From contig NZ_FOVH01000008.1 of the NCBI RefSeq assembly GCF_900115095.1, positions 124,001-188,000 of the forward strand: 64,000 bases of DNA, in the 5' to 3' direction. The position numbers and the translations under genes are program-made. Positions 25,594-34,426 of this stretch are shown one piece after another. How positions within the stretch are numbered: position 1 is the first letter of the stretch; the number at the start of each line of letters is the position of its first letter. Source of the DNA: Actinomadura madurae. Its GTDB lineage: Bacteria > Actinomycetota > Actinomycetes > Streptosporangiales > Streptosporangiaceae. A model generated the notes under the pieces. The model was not told the origin of the DNA. It made no database searches and worked only from the letters and a program-made list of their open reading frames with translations.

Positions 25594-26451
25594 ATGACCA
25601 CGAACGCCTCGCCGGATCCCAAGACCGGACTCTGGGCCTTCACCGCCTACTACCTGCGCTTCTGCCGCAATCAACGTGGCCTGTCGGGCGAGGCCGTGGG
25701 ACGCCTCATCAACGCCAGCAAAGCGACCGTTTCACGCATCGAGAACGGCGTGGACCGCCTGGACGGAAGCCGCGCCGCCCTCCTGGACAGGGCCTGGGAG
25801 ACCGGCGGCCTCTTCACCCTCCTGGTCTGGTACGCCAGCATCGGCCACGACCCGCAATGGCTCGCGGAGCTCAGGACCTTCGAACAGCGAGCCCGAATCA
25901 TCCGGGTCTTCGAACCCCTCCTGTTCTCCGGTCTCCTCCAGACCGAGGAGTACGCCCGAGCCCTGTTCACCGGCGGCGGCATGCCCGACCCCGAGCCGTT
26001 CGTCAAGGAGCGGATGGAACGGCAGGACGTCCTCGACCGGGCCTTCGTCATGGTCCTGCTCAGTGAGGCCGCACTGCGGTGGCCGGTGGGCAACCCCCAG
26101 ATCATGCGGGAGCAGCTCGCACATGTCCTCGAAATAGCGAAGCGCCCGAACGTCGTCCTCCGAGTGATCCCGCGGACCTTCGAGACGGGCGCCTACCCGG
26201 GCCTGGACGGCGGTCTGAAACTCGTCACAGGTGACACCTTCGGAGAAGTGGCCTATACCGAATCGAGTGGAGGCGGGCGGCTTGTATCGTCACCGACAGA
26301 GGTCGCGGAGTACGCGATCCTGTTCGCGCGGATCAGCGCGAAGGCTCTTCCGGAGCATCGGACCAAAGAGCTGGTCGAGCAAGCGATGGAGGCGTTCAGT
26401 GGCGACGACGTGGCGCAAGAGCAGTCACAGCGGCACGCAGGGCGGAAGTGA
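25594..26451 (+). CDS. XRE-type regulator with DUF5753 domain
   Basis: 285-residue protein. An N-terminal helix-turn-helix (about 15-75) has LSGEAVGRLINASKATVSRIENGVDRLD, and a DUF5753 domain follows (about 90-270) with FEPLLFSGLLQTEEYARAL and VVLRVIPRTF. These regulators pair with a small DUF397 protein, here encoded immediately downstream in an overlapping frame (BldB/WhiJ-type systems in Streptomyces, linked to development and antibiotic control). DNA target unknown. Confidence 0.9.
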   Translation: MTTNASPDPKTGLWAFTAYYLRFCRNQRGLSGEAVGRLINASKATVSRIENGVDRLDGSRAALLDRAWETGGLFTLLVWYASIGHDPQWLAELRTFEQRARIIRVFEPLLFSGLLQTEEYARALFTGGGMPDPEPFVKERMERQDVLDRAFVMVLLSEAALRWPVGNPQIMREQLAHVLEIAKRPNVVLRVIPRTFETGAYPGLDGGLKLVTGDTFGEVAYTESSGGGRLVSSPTEVAEYAILFARISAKALPEHRTKELVEQAMEAFSGDDVAQEQSQRHAGRK

Positions 26452-26575
26452 TTGCGTGGAGGTCGGCCGCCTTCCCCAGGCGATCGCCTTCCGGGACTCC
26501 AAGGACCCCGACGGGCCCAAGCTCGCCGTCAGCCGTGGTGCCTTCGCGGCGCTGGTCGCGGAACTGAAGCGCTAG
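26399..26575 (+). CDS. DUF397 domain small protein
   Basis: 58-residue protein MATTWRKSSHSG ... GGSDCVEVG ... VAFRDSKDP-type (here AIAFRDSKDPDGPKLAVS), a textbook DUF397 sequence. The GTG start at 26399 has GGAGG (26388-26392) six bases upstream, inside the preceding gene, which it overlaps by 53 bases. The overlap implies cotranslation with the DUF5753 regulator, its probable partner. Its stop shares the palindrome CTAG with the stop of the convergent sodX gene. Confidence 0.88.
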   Translation: MATTWRKSSHSGTQGGSDCVEVGRLPQAIAFRDSKDPDGPKLAVSRGAFAALVAELKR

Positions 26576-26958
26576 CGGCCCACCCGGGGGCGAGGCCAGT
26601 AGCGCGCGATCACCCTGCCCTTGATGAGGGCGTCGGGGACGGGGCCGAAGTCCCAGCTGTCGCGGCGGCCTCGGGCGCGCTGGTTGTCGCTTTCCAGCCA
26701 CCAGCCGTCGCCGGAGCGGTGCGTGACGCGTTTGACGATCAGCAGGTCGCGGCGCTCCGGGTGCTCGGCGACCACGACGGCGCCGGGGGCGGGGCGGGCG
26801 CCGGTGTGGACGATGAGCCAGTCCCCCGGGCGCAGGCCCGGGAGCATCGAGTCTCCGGTGACCTCCACGGTCCGCAGCCTCCGGGCCGCGGCCAGCGCGC
26901 ACACGGCCGCGCCGGCGAGGACCCAGAGCACGGGGTGGCGGGGGGTCCGGATCCGCAT
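26572..26958 (-). CDS. sodX: Nickel-type superoxide dismutase maturation protease
   Basis: 128-residue S24/S26-family peptidase. An N-terminal hydrophobic helix (HPVLWVLAGAAVCALAAA) is followed by catalytic Ser in TGDSMLPGLRPGDW and Lys in LLIVKRV. The neighbouring divergent gene encodes NiSOD, which needs removal of its leader to expose the nickel-hook histidine; SodX is the peptidase assigned to that step. Short length and gene context both fit SodX rather than a general signal peptidase. Confidence 0.88.
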   Translation of the reverse strand: MRIRTPRHPVLWVLAGAAVCALAAARRLRTVEVTGDSMLPGLRPGDWLIVHTGARPAPGAVVVAEHPERRDLLIVKRVTHRSGDGWWLESDNQRARGRRDSWDFGPVPDALIKGRVIARYWPRPRVGR

Positions 26959-27143
26959 GATCCTCCTTGCTGGCCCGCATACTTCGGCGGGCGGCGGTCA
27001 CAACCACTGCTGGAAGGGTTCCGGACCGCTGCCGGTCCGGGTCTTAGGCCGAAATACCGAGTGCCCTGGCCGGACGGGCCCAGGGGCACAAGAGTAATGT
27101 CGGTGACCTGAGCATGATCCGCAACGAGGGAAGGGATTCGCAG

Positions 27144-27545
27144 GTGTTGCTCAAGCTTCTGCGCCCGAGGACGACGGTCTCCGCGCACTGCGACCTGCCG
27201 TGTGGTGTCTACGACCCGGCGCAGGCCCGGATCGAGGCCGAGTCGGTCAAGGCGATCGCCGAGAAGTACGCGGCGAACGAGGACCCCGAGTTCCGCGCCC
27301 GGGCGATTCTGATCAAGGAGCAGCGCTCGGAGCTGGTCAAGCACCACCTGTGGGTGCTGTGGACCGACTACTTCAAGCCGCCGCACTTCGAGAAGTACCC
27401 CCAGCTCCACCAGCTGTTCAACGAGGCGACCAAGCTGGCCGGGGCCGGCGGCACCAAGGGCAGCATGGACGTCAAGGTGGCCGAGGAGCTGCTCGCCAAG
27501 ATCAGCGAAATCGACAAGATCTTCTGGGAGACCAAGCAGGGCTGA
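27144..27545 (+). CDS. sodN: Nickel-containing superoxide dismutase
   Basis: 133-residue NiSOD, cytoplasmic, removing superoxide. The nickel hook HCDLPCGVYDP follows a 14-residue leader MLLKLLRPRTTVSA; cleavage leaves His as residue 1, with Cys2 and Cys6 as thiolate ligands. I place the start at GTG 27144 because it gives the leader length normal for the family; an ATG ten codons upstream is also in frame. No TTGCAA-type Nur box was found upstream. The protein is hexameric in relatives. Confidence 0.95.
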   Translation: MLLKLLRPRTTVSAHCDLPCGVYDPAQARIEAESVKAIAEKYAANEDPEFRARAILIKEQRSELVKHHLWVLWTDYFKPPHFEKYPQLHQLFNEATKLAGAGGTKGSMDVKVAEELLAKISEIDKIFWETKQG

Positions 27546-27558
27546 CCTGCACTGGTGA

Positions 27559-27594
27559 CCGCGAGGGCCGTCCGGTTCCGGGCGGCCCTCGCGG
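27559..27594. terminator. Bidirectional terminator, sodN / GNAT gene
   Basis: Perfect 12-base stem CCGCGAGGGCCG / CGGCCCTCGCGG with a 12-base loop between convergent genes. Confidence 0.82.
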
Positions 27595-27598
27595 CATG

Positions 27599-28069
27599 TC
27601 AGGAGCGGGCGGCCTTGGTGAGGGCGTCGCCGGTCAGGCGGTAGACCGTCCACTCGTCCTGGGGGCGGGCGCCGAGGGCTTCGTAGAAGCCGATCGCGGG
27701 CGTGTTCCAGTTGAGGACGGCCCATTCGACGCGTTCGTAGCCTCGGTCGTCGGCGATGCGGGTCAGCTCGGTGAGGAGGGCCTTGCCGTGGCCGCCGCCG
27801 CGGCACTCGGGGTCGACGAAGAGGTCTTCCAGGTAGATGCCGTGGGTGCCGTTCCAGGTGGAGAACGTGAGGAACCACACGGCGAACCCGACGACCCGTC
27901 CGTCGTGTTCGGCGACGTGGGCGAAGACCTTGGGGTCGTCGCCGAAGAGGCGCTCGCGCAGCTGGTCCTCGGTGACCTTCACCTCGTGCAGGGCGCGCTC
28001 GTAGTCGGCCAGCTCCCGGATCAGCCGCAGGATGGCCGGGACGTCGTCAGGGGTCGCGTAGCGGATCAC
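27599..28069 (-). CDS. GNAT family N-acetyltransferase
   Basis: 156-residue GNAT enzyme close to spermidine/diamine acetyltransferases. It has IRYATPDDVPAILRLIRELADYE, then WNGTHGIYLEDLFVDPECRGGGHGKALL (acetyl-CoA-binding motif A, here shown in part) and VLNWNTPAIGFYEALGA. The GTG at 28069 lies ten bases after the end of the dehydratase gene, so it may be read from the same transcript. Substrate unproven; a polyamine or amino sugar is plausible. Confidence 0.85.
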   Translation of the reverse strand: MIRYATPDDVPAILRLIRELADYERALHEVKVTEDQLRERLFGDDPKVFAHVAEHDGRVVGFAVWFLTFSTWNGTHGIYLEDLFVDPECRGGGHGKALLTELTRIADDRGYERVEWAVLNWNTPAIGFYEALGARPQDEWTVYRLTGDALTKAARS

Positions 28070-28079
28070 AGCAGGCAGG

Positions 28080-29315
28080 CTAATCGAGCGGCGCCAGTGC
28101 CGCGTCCGGGTCGGCCCACCGGTCGTTGGGGACGAGCGGGTACCAGCCCGGCCGGCCCGGGTCGCGGTCGTAGGCGTAGCCGCCCAGCTCCTTGTACAGC
28201 TCGGCGTACTCGGCGAGCTTGTCACGATCCAACCGGACGCCGAGGCCGGGGCCGGACGGCACCGCGATCCTGCCGTCCGCGTACCGCATCAGGCCGCCCT
28301 CGATCACGTCGTCGGCGAGGTGGTGGTAGTGCGCGTCGGCGGCGTAGGTGAGGTTGGGCAGGACGGCGCCGAGGTGCAGCATGGTGGCGAGCTGGATGCC
28401 GAGTTCGCCGGACGAGTGGACGGCGACGCCGATCTGGAACGTCTCGCACACGCCGGCGGCCTTCACGCACGGCCGGATGCCGCCCCAGAACGTGGTGTCG
28501 AGCAGGACGACGTCCGCGCTGCGGCGCAGGACGTTGGCGGCGAGCTGCTCGAAGTTGACGACGACGGTGTTGGTGGCGAGGGGGATGTTCACGCGTTCGC
28601 GGACGAGCCGGAGCCCCTCCAGGCCGAGGACGGGGTCTTCGAGATAGTCGTTGGGGAGGTCCTCGATCGCCTTCCCGAAGCGGAGGCCCTCCTCCAGTGA
28701 CAGCACGGAGTTCGGGTCGTAGCGGAACCGGTCGTCGGGGAACGCCGCGGCGAGGGCCTTGTAGCACTCCAGCTCGTGGCCGGGCGGGAAGACGCCGCCT
28801 TTCAGCTTGTGGACGGAGAAGCCGTGCGCGTCCTTGAGCGCGCGGGCGTGCTCGACGAGCTGCTCGGGGGTGCGGACCTCGGTGGAACCGCCGGCGCCCG
28901 GGTAGCGGTAGAAGAGGTAGGACGCGAACGGGACCGAGTCGCGGATGCGGCCGCCGAGCAGGTCGTGCACCGGGACGCCGAGGTGCTGCCCGACGAGGTC
29001 GAGGCAGGCGAACTCGATGGCGGCGAGCATCTGGGTGCGGTTGTTGTAGAGGCTCGCCGTCGGGTTGGCGATCTTGAAGCGGAGCGTCTCCAGCGCGAAC
29101 GGGTCGTGCCCCTCCAGGTGCGGGGCGAGGGCCTCGAACGCGGCCTCGGCGCTCTGCCCGCCGCCGCCCATCTCGCCGAGCCCGACGAGGCCGTTGTCGG
29201 CCTCGACCTCCACGATCGTCCGGACGAAGCGGCCCCAGTGGGCGCCGTTGCTGTGCAGGAGCGGCGCCTCCAGCGGCACGGTGACCGTGGTGGCGCGGAT
29301 GCCTGTGATCTTCAT
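28080..29315 (-). CDS. Enolase-superfamily sugar-acid dehydratase, glucarate dehydratase-like
   Basis: 411-residue enzyme of the glucarate dehydratase subgroup. Visible are the catalytic KxK (HKLKGG), metal-ligand region FRYDPNS, LEDPVLG, ATNTVVVNF, LLDTTFWGG and the base-His segment GVAVHSSGELGI. It should abstract the alpha proton of a hexarate or hexonate and eliminate water to a 2-keto-3-deoxy acid. D-glucarate is only the closest named substrate: the island also encodes a KDG-type kinase, which fits a hexonate better. It lies in line with the GH38 gene upstream (17-base gap). Confidence 0.83.
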   Translation of the reverse strand: MKITGIRATTVTVPLEAPLLHSNGAHWGRFVRTIVEVEADNGLVGLGEMGGGGQSAEAAFEALAPHLEGHDPFALETLRFKIANPTASLYNNRTQMLAAIEFACLDLVGQHLGVPVHDLLGGRIRDSVPFASYLFYRYPGAGGSTEVRTPEQLVEHARALKDAHGFSVHKLKGGVFPPGHELECYKALAAAFPDDRFRYDPNSVLSLEEGLRFGKAIEDLPNDYLEDPVLGLEGLRLVRERVNIPLATNTVVVNFEQLAANVLRRSADVVLLDTTFWGGIRPCVKAAGVCETFQIGVAVHSSGELGIQLATMLHLGAVLPNLTYAADAHYHHLADDVIEGGLMRYADGRIAVPSGPGLGVRLDRDKLAEYAELYKELGGYAYDRDPGRPGWYPLVPNDRWADPDAALAPLD

Positions 29316-29332
29316 GTGTCCCCGATCCGTGG

Positions 29333-32300
29333 TCAACGCCGAACCGTGACGGTGGCGACGCCGCACGCGGGCAGCCGTACCGTCATCGTGCCGTCCCGGA
29401 CGGGCAGGTCCGCCGGGTCGCGCTCCAGGCCGCCGCTCAGCCGCGCGCTGGTCACGCCGGGCATGTGCAGGTCCGTCTCGACCGCGCCGGACGCGAGCGA
29501 CTGGAGCCGGACGGCCAGGCCGTCGCCGTCGCGGGCGCGCCCGACGGAGGTGACGAGGACGTCCGGGTCGTCGACGCGCAGGAACGTCCCGGACGCGGCC
29601 GGGGACGCGGTGCCGGTGGCGAGGGTGGCGACGAACGGGTCGGTGAGGCCGGCGGCGGTGCGGGCGCCGAGCCGGCGGCCGGACCCGGCGGCCGCCGACG
29701 CGAACGCGTACCGGAAGGTGGTCTCGCCCTGCTGCTGGGACGGGAAGTTGGTGTCCCAGATGTTGTTCAGGGCCCAGGAGTAGACGGTGCCGTCCTCGTT
29801 GTCGAGGGTCGGCGGGAACGGCGCGTAGGGCATGTGGATGGAGCCGAACTGGACGAGCGGCGCCTCCAGCGTCGCCCACGCGACGGTGATGTCGGGGTCC
29901 TCGAACGCGACCCAGTGCCGGATGGGCCGCATGTGCTCGGCCGATCCCGGCACGCTCGGGACGGCGGTGCCGCCGACGCCGCCGGTGAGCTCCCAGGCTG
30001 CGGGCGGCCCGTCCACGGCGAACGGGAACGCGAAGAACACCGCCTCCTTGGCCGCGGTCGGCTGCTTGCCGAGCTGGTAGCGGACGTCCACACGCGGCAC
30101 GCCCGCGTACAGGTCGATCGTGGTGCGCAGCCAGTCGACGCCCTTGCCGTGCAGTTCGACGACGAGGCGTTCACCGGCCGGGGTGCGCTCGCACCTGGTG
30201 ACCGTCGCGTGGGTGGCGATGGCCCGGTCGCCGAGCATCGTCTTGTCGTGGACGAGCATGTGCCCGGACATGTGGTTGAAGTGCGGCGCGGTCGCGTACC
30301 GGTCGTAGACGTACTGGCCGAACCCGGCGGCGGCGTCGGCGTTCACGAGCTCGCGCCCGGCGGTCTTGTCGAAGACCGAGCCGATGTGGCCTTCCTTGAG
30401 GTCGTAGGTCACGCGGTAGAACTCGTTCTCGATCGTCCCCTCGGTGCCGAGGTCGACGGGCTCGGGCGCCCGCTCCGCCGATCGGACGACGTCGACGCGG
30501 ACGTGCCCGTGGCCGGGGACGTCCGGCAGCACCGCCTCCAGGTGGCGGCCGATGGGGCGGGTCGGCCACTCGTCGGGGTCGACCTCCTCCTCGCGGTGCG
30601 GGACGGGCTCGCCGGTGCGGGCGTCCACGAGCGTGATCGGGACGTCCACGGCGACGACGTCGCGGGGCAGGAACGCGCGGGCGACGTCGGTGCGGGCGGC
30701 CGTGCCCGGGTTGACGACGAGGAAGGAGGCGAGCGCGTCCGGTGCCGCTCCGAAGGTGTCGCCGAGCCGCCGCGCGCCGGCCTGGAGCAGGTCGAGCGCG
30801 TCGTCGTGGGCCTGGTAGCCGACCTGGGACTTGCGGGTCCACTGGAGGCCGCCCGAGTCGGTGCCCTCCTCGGCGTCCTCCCACGGGTTGGCGGCGCCCC
30901 AGGTGTGCTCGTCGAACAGGGCGGCCAGGTCGTAGGCCGCGTCGACGGCCTCGGAGGCACCCGTCCGGTCGCCACTGCGGCTCCTGGAGCGGAGCGCCAG
31001 CGGAGCGGAGGGAGCCGCAGTGGCCGGCCCTTCCGGGGGGTGTGGGGGGTCGTCCCCCCACAAGAGACCACTGCGGCTCCTGGAGCGGAGCGCCAGCGGA
31101 GCGGAGGGAGCCGCAGTGGCCGGCCCTTCCGGGGGGTGTGGGGGGTCGTCCCCCCACAGGAGACCGCTGCGCTCGTCGGCGAGGGCGTGCAGGGTCTCGG
31201 CGGACCGCAGGATGTTCTGCGCCCGCCGGACGTAGCCGAGCGGGCGGGCGCCGGAGCCGAGGCCGTCGGCCCACCAGTCGGTCCAGTCGCCCTCGTGGAC
31301 CTGGAGCCGGTCGCCGTGGTGCTCCTCGACGTAGTCGAAGAAGTCGGCGTTGGTGGCCATCCGCAGCCGCGGGTAGGCCCATGCCGCGTTCCACCGGTGC
31401 GCGATGTCGGCGGGGACGATGGACGGCCCGGCGTTGTCGGCGTGGGCGCCCTGGACGCGCAGGTGGACGGCGTCCAGGAAGTCGGGGTCCTTGGCGGCGC
31501 CGACCTGGCCGGGCGCGGCGTACCAGCCGAAGGTGCCGGGCCCGTAGGGGTAGGGGCGGTCGGCGAGGGAGCCGAGGTAGCGGGGCAGCAGGTCCTCGGC
31601 GAGGTCGTAGCCGTCGACGAGGCCGACGGTGTTGCCCTCCATGTAGGCCATGCCGTGGGGGGTGTCGGTGAACCAGACCAGCAGCTCGCCGCCGCCCGGG
31701 GACCGCCAGCGGAAGGGCCGGGCGAGCCGGTCGCCACCCGTGATGTACGGGACGGACCGCCCCGCCCAGTTGTGCGCGGCGGCGAGGTACCGGACGCCTG
31801 CCGCGTTGAGGGCGTCGACCGTCCCGGCGACCGCGCCGGGGATGTCGGTGTGCATGGCGGACCGGACCTCGATGCCGTACTTGTGCCGCAGGTCCTCGAC
31901 GAAGCGGAGCTGCCGGTACAGCTCCTCCGTCGAGCACGCCTCCGTGTGCAGCTGCATCGGGAACGCGGTGACCTCGATGTTCCCCGCCCGGACCCGCTCG
32001 GTGAACTCGGCGACCTGGTCGTCGGAACGGGTCGCGAGCCAGCGCAGCGCCGGCATCGACGACTCGACCGACCAGCGGAACCGTGCGTCGTCCGGCCGCC
32101 CGTCGGTCTCCCGCGCCAGCCGCAGCGCCGCGTCCAGGTAGTCGAGGTGGTGGCGCAGGACGGTGCCCTGCGTGTCGGTGTAGCCGATGTCGAGGTGCGA
32201 GTGGTGGACGACGAAGACGTTCCACTTGCGCTGCGGGGTGATGTCGAGGGGGGCGGCGCCGACGAGGCCGTCCGCGTCCCGGACCTCCAGGGTGACGCGG

Positions 32301-32599
32301 CGCGTCCCGTCCACCTCGGGGACGAGCAGCGTCAGCGTCTCGCCCTCCCCCGTCGCGGACGCCAGCACGGCGTCGCCGTCCTTGAGGGCGACGTCGACCC
32401 GCCCGCCGCCGGACAGGGTCAGCCGGACGGCCTGCCGCAGCGCGCCGTCCCCGTCCCGCTTGAACAGCGGCAGCACGGCGGCGCGGACGGACAGCCCGCG
32501 CACGGCGAGCACCTCGGCGGACGTGTCCTCGCGCAGCGCGGCGCGGATCCCGTCATAGTCGGGCGAACCGAGGCTCGCCTGAAGCAGACGACTCGTCAT
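29333..32599 (-). CDS. GH38-type glycosidase (alpha-mannosidase-like) with internal repeat insertion
   Basis: 1088-residue glycosidase. The zinc-binding HHSHLDIGYTD near residue 135 marks a glycoside hydrolase family 38 catalytic domain, which normally releases alpha-mannose with a zinc-assisted retaining mechanism. Further blocks are RWSVESS, SAMHTDIPGAVAG and QGAHADNAGPS. Beta-sandwich domains follow, with VYDRYATAPHFNHMSGHM. No signal peptide is visible, so it is probably intracellular and acts on imported oligosaccharide. Residues about 480-543 are two tandem 32-residue Pro/Ala/Ser-rich copies (see repeat), unlike the flanking sequence. It lies downstream of the sugar ABC importer. Substrate not certain. 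Confidence 0.85.
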   Translation of the reverse strand: MTSRLLQASLGSPDYDGIRAALREDTSAEVLAVRGLSVRAAVLPLFKRDGDGALRQAVRLTLSGGGRVDVALKDGDAVLASATGEGETLTLLVPEVDGTRRVTLEVRDADGLVGAAPLDITPQRKWNVFVVHHSHLDIGYTDTQGTVLRHHLDYLDAALRLARETDGRPDDARFRWSVESSMPALRWLATRSDDQVAEFTERVRAGNIEVTAFPMQLHTEACSTEELYRQLRFVEDLRHKYGIEVRSAMHTDIPGAVAGTVDALNAAGVRYLAAAHNWAGRSVPYITGGDRLARPFRWRSPGGGELLVWFTDTPHGMAYMEGNTVGLVDGYDLAEDLLPRYLGSLADRPYPYGPGTFGWYAAPGQVGAAKDPDFLDAVHLRVQGAHADNAGPSIVPADIAHRWNAAWAYPRLRMATNADFFDYVEEHHGDRLQVHEGDWTDWWADGLGSGARPLGYVRRAQNILRSAETLHALADERSGLLWGDDPPHPPEGPATAAPSAPLALRSRSRSGLLWGDDPPHPPEGPATAAPSAPLALRSRSRSGDRTGASEAVDAAYDLAALFDEHTWGAANPWEDAEEGTDSGGLQWTRKSQVGYQAHDDALDLLQAGARRLGDTFGAAPDALASFLVVNPGTAARTDVARAFLPRDVVAVDVPITLVDARTGEPVPHREEEVDPDEWPTRPIGRHLEAVLPDVPGHGHVRVDVVRSAERAPEPVDLGTEGTIENEFYRVTYDLKEGHIGSVFDKTAGRELVNADAAAGFGQYVYDRYATAPHFNHMSGHMLVHDKTMLGDRAIATHATVTRCERTPAGERLVVELHGKGVDWLRTTIDLYAGVPRVDVRYQLGKQPTAAKEAVFFAFPFAVDGPPAAWELTGGVGGTAVPSVPGSAEHMRPIRHWVAFEDPDITVAWATLEAPLVQFGSIHMPYAPFPPTLDNEDGTVYSWALNNIWDTNFPSQQQGETTFRYAFASAAAGSGRRLGARTAAGLTDPFVATLATGTASPAASGTFLRVDDPDVLVTSVGRARDGDGLAVRLQSLASGAVETDLHMPGVTSARLSGGLERDPADLPVRDGTMTVRLPACGVATVTVRR
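30972..31163. repeat. Two in-frame tandem 96-base palindromic repeat units inside the GH38 gene
   Basis: Copies 30972-31067 and 31068-31163 differ at one base (CACAAGAGA versus CACAGGAGA), which is silent. Each unit holds a perfect 13-base inverted repeat (CCACTGCGGCTCC / GGAGCCGCAGTGG, 26-base loop) and a perfect 8-base one (GTGGGGGG / CCCCCCAC, 4-base loop). The unit is exactly 32 codons, so the reading frame is kept. Confidence 0.9.
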
Positions 32600-32629
32600 T
32601 TCTAATGGGTGCTCTTTCTGTGGGGAGCG

Positions 32630-33457
32630 TCAGAACTGGGCGAGGGTGAGGCCGCGGGTGAACAGGCGTTGGGTGGCGAGGAACAGGACGACGGTCGGGA
32701 GCGAGACGACCAGGCCGGCCGCCAGGGCGATCGGGACGGGGGTTCCGGCGTAGACGTCGGTGGTCAGCGCGGACAGCTCGGCCCACACCGGCCGGACGGT
32801 CTCCGACTGGGAGAGCGTCAGGCCGAACAGCAGGTCGTTCCAGACGAAGGTGAACTCCAGGATGAACACGGCGGCGAGGGCCGCCGCCGACAGCGGCAGG
32901 TAGATCCGCCAGAAGATCCGGAACGTGGACGCGCCGTCCAGCCGCGCCGCCTCGAAGATCGACACGGCGACGTTGCCGAAGAAGTTGCGCATCACCAGCG
33001 CCGCCAGCGGCACGTTGATCGCCGAGTAGACGACGATCAGCCCGAGCTGGTTGTCGTAGAGCGACACCTTGCTGTAGCCGACGAACAGCGGGACGAGCAG
33101 CATCTGGAACGGCACGACGGTCCCGGCGAAGATCACGATGAACCAGGCGAAGCCGTGCCTGAGCCGCAGCACCACGATCGCGTATCCGGCGAGCGCGCCC
33201 ATGAGGACGGCGAGCGCGGGCGAGACGACGCTGTAGAGCAGGGTGCTGAGCAGCGTGTCGCCGACGGCCGTCCGGTCCCACGCCTCGGCGATGTTGCCGA
33301 ACAGGCCGATCGAGGACGGCGGCTTCACGGCGTCCGACGGGTCGTAGTCGCCGGCCGGGCGCAGCGCGTTCGCGACGATCAGGTACGTGGGGAACAGCCA
33401 CACGACCCCCAGCACCGCCAGCACGAGCCGTCTGGCGTTGAGCGTCAGCCGGTTCAC
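32630..33457 (-). CDS. Carbohydrate ABC transporter permease (MalG-type)
   Basis: 275-residue inner-membrane permease with about six membrane segments and the EAA loop EAARLDGASTFRIFWRIYLPL. The C-terminus ATQRLFTRGLTLAQF is typical of CUT1-family second permeases. GTG at 33457 overlaps the stop of the first permease (GTGA) and follows GGAGG. With the binding protein and the first permease it forms an importer lacking its own ATPase gene, as is usual for CUT1 systems served by a shared MsiK-like ATPase. Confidence 0.92.
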   Translation of the reverse strand: MNRLTLNARRLVLAVLGVVWLFPTYLIVANALRPAGDYDPSDAVKPPSSIGLFGNIAEAWDRTAVGDTLLSTLLYSVVSPALAVLMGALAGYAIVVLRLRHGFAWFIVIFAGTVVPFQMLLVPLFVGYSKVSLYDNQLGLIVVYSAINVPLAALVMRNFFGNVAVSIFEAARLDGASTFRIFWRIYLPLSAAALAAVFILEFTFVWNDLLFGLTLSQSETVRPVWAELSALTTDVYAGTPVPIALAAGLVVSLPTVVLFLATQRLFTRGLTLAQF

Positions 33458-34419
33458 CGGGCCTCCTCCCTGCCGACTTGCCGCCGCAGGTACACGTACG
33501 ACGCCAGGCCGGTGATGGTGGTGAGCAGCACCGCGACCGCCGAGCCGTAGCCGTACTCGTTGGCGACGAAGACGTCCCGGTACATGGTCACGGCGAGGGT
33601 CTCGGACGACCGGCCGGGCCCGCCCTGCGTCATCACCCACACGATGTCGAAGTTCTTCAGCCCGGCGACGAGCGCGAGGCCGAGCACGACCGTGGTGATC
33701 GGGCGCATCAGCGGCCAGATGACGTGCCGGAACATCGCCCATCCGGACGCGCCGTCGATGCGGGCGGCCTCGATCGGGCCCCTCGGGATCGACTGCAGGC
33801 CGACGACGAACAGCAGCATGTTGACGCCGAGCTGCTGCCACGCCCACACGACGATCATGGCGATGGTGTTGCGCGGGCCGTCCTGGAGGAACGCGGTGTC
33901 GCCGCCGGGCATCCCGAGGAACGTGAGGATCTGGTTCGCCATCCCGTCCGGCTGCAGGATGAAGCCCCAGATCACGCCGAGGCCGGCGCCCGACATCGCG
34001 TACGGCAGCAGGAACGGCAGCCGGAACCAGGCACCGCCCTTGAGGTCGTAGGACAGGACGGCGACGAGCAGCCCGAGCCCCACCGGCAGCACGACGGTGC
34101 CGACGACCCACAGCAATGTGTTGCGGATCGACGTGACGAGCGCGTCGTCCTCGATGAGGCGCCGGTAGTTGTCCAGCCCCGTGAACTCGGGGGACGCGAG
34201 CCCGTCGTAGCTGGTGAAGCTCAGGTACGCCGTCCACAGGAACGGCAGGTAGAGCAGGACGGCGACGAACAGCACCGCCGGCGAGACGTAGACGTGCCGG
34301 AACCGGCCGTGCAGGGCGAACGCCTTCCCGGGCCGGTCGCCGCGCCCGCCGCGGCGACCGGTGCCCGAGGCCTTCACCACCGTGAGCCTCGGACGTTCGG
34401 CAGTGGCCTTGTGCGACAT
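33454..34419 (-). CDS. Carbohydrate ABC transporter permease (MalF/UgpA-type)
   Basis: 321-residue permease. A charged cytosolic N-terminus (about 40 residues) precedes six membrane segments; PFLWTAYLSFTSYDG is the normal first-loop motif and EAARIDGASGWAMFRHVIWPL is the EAA coupling loop. It lies seven bases after the binding-protein gene and is translationally coupled to the second permease. Confidence 0.92.
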   Translation of the reverse strand: MSHKATAERPRLTVVKASGTGRRGGRGDRPGKAFALHGRFRHVYVSPAVLFVAVLLYLPFLWTAYLSFTSYDGLASPEFTGLDNYRRLIEDDALVTSIRNTLLWVVGTVVLPVGLGLLVAVLSYDLKGGAWFRLPFLLPYAMSGAGLGVIWGFILQPDGMANQILTFLGMPGGDTAFLQDGPRNTIAMIVVWAWQQLGVNMLLFVVGLQSIPRGPIEAARIDGASGWAMFRHVIWPLMRPITTVVLGLALVAGLKNFDIVWVMTQGGPGRSSETLAVTMYRDVFVANEYGYGSAVAVLLTTITGLASYVYLRRQVGREEAR

Positions 34420-34426
34420 GAAAGGG

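Noticed and set aside
26959..27143. Nur box upstream of sodN
   Set aside because: No TTGCAA-N5-TTGCAA-like sequence was found between sodX and sodN.
30972..31163. Repeat considered as a CRISPR-like array
   Set aside because: Only two adjoining copies with no spacers, inside an open reading frame, no cas genes.
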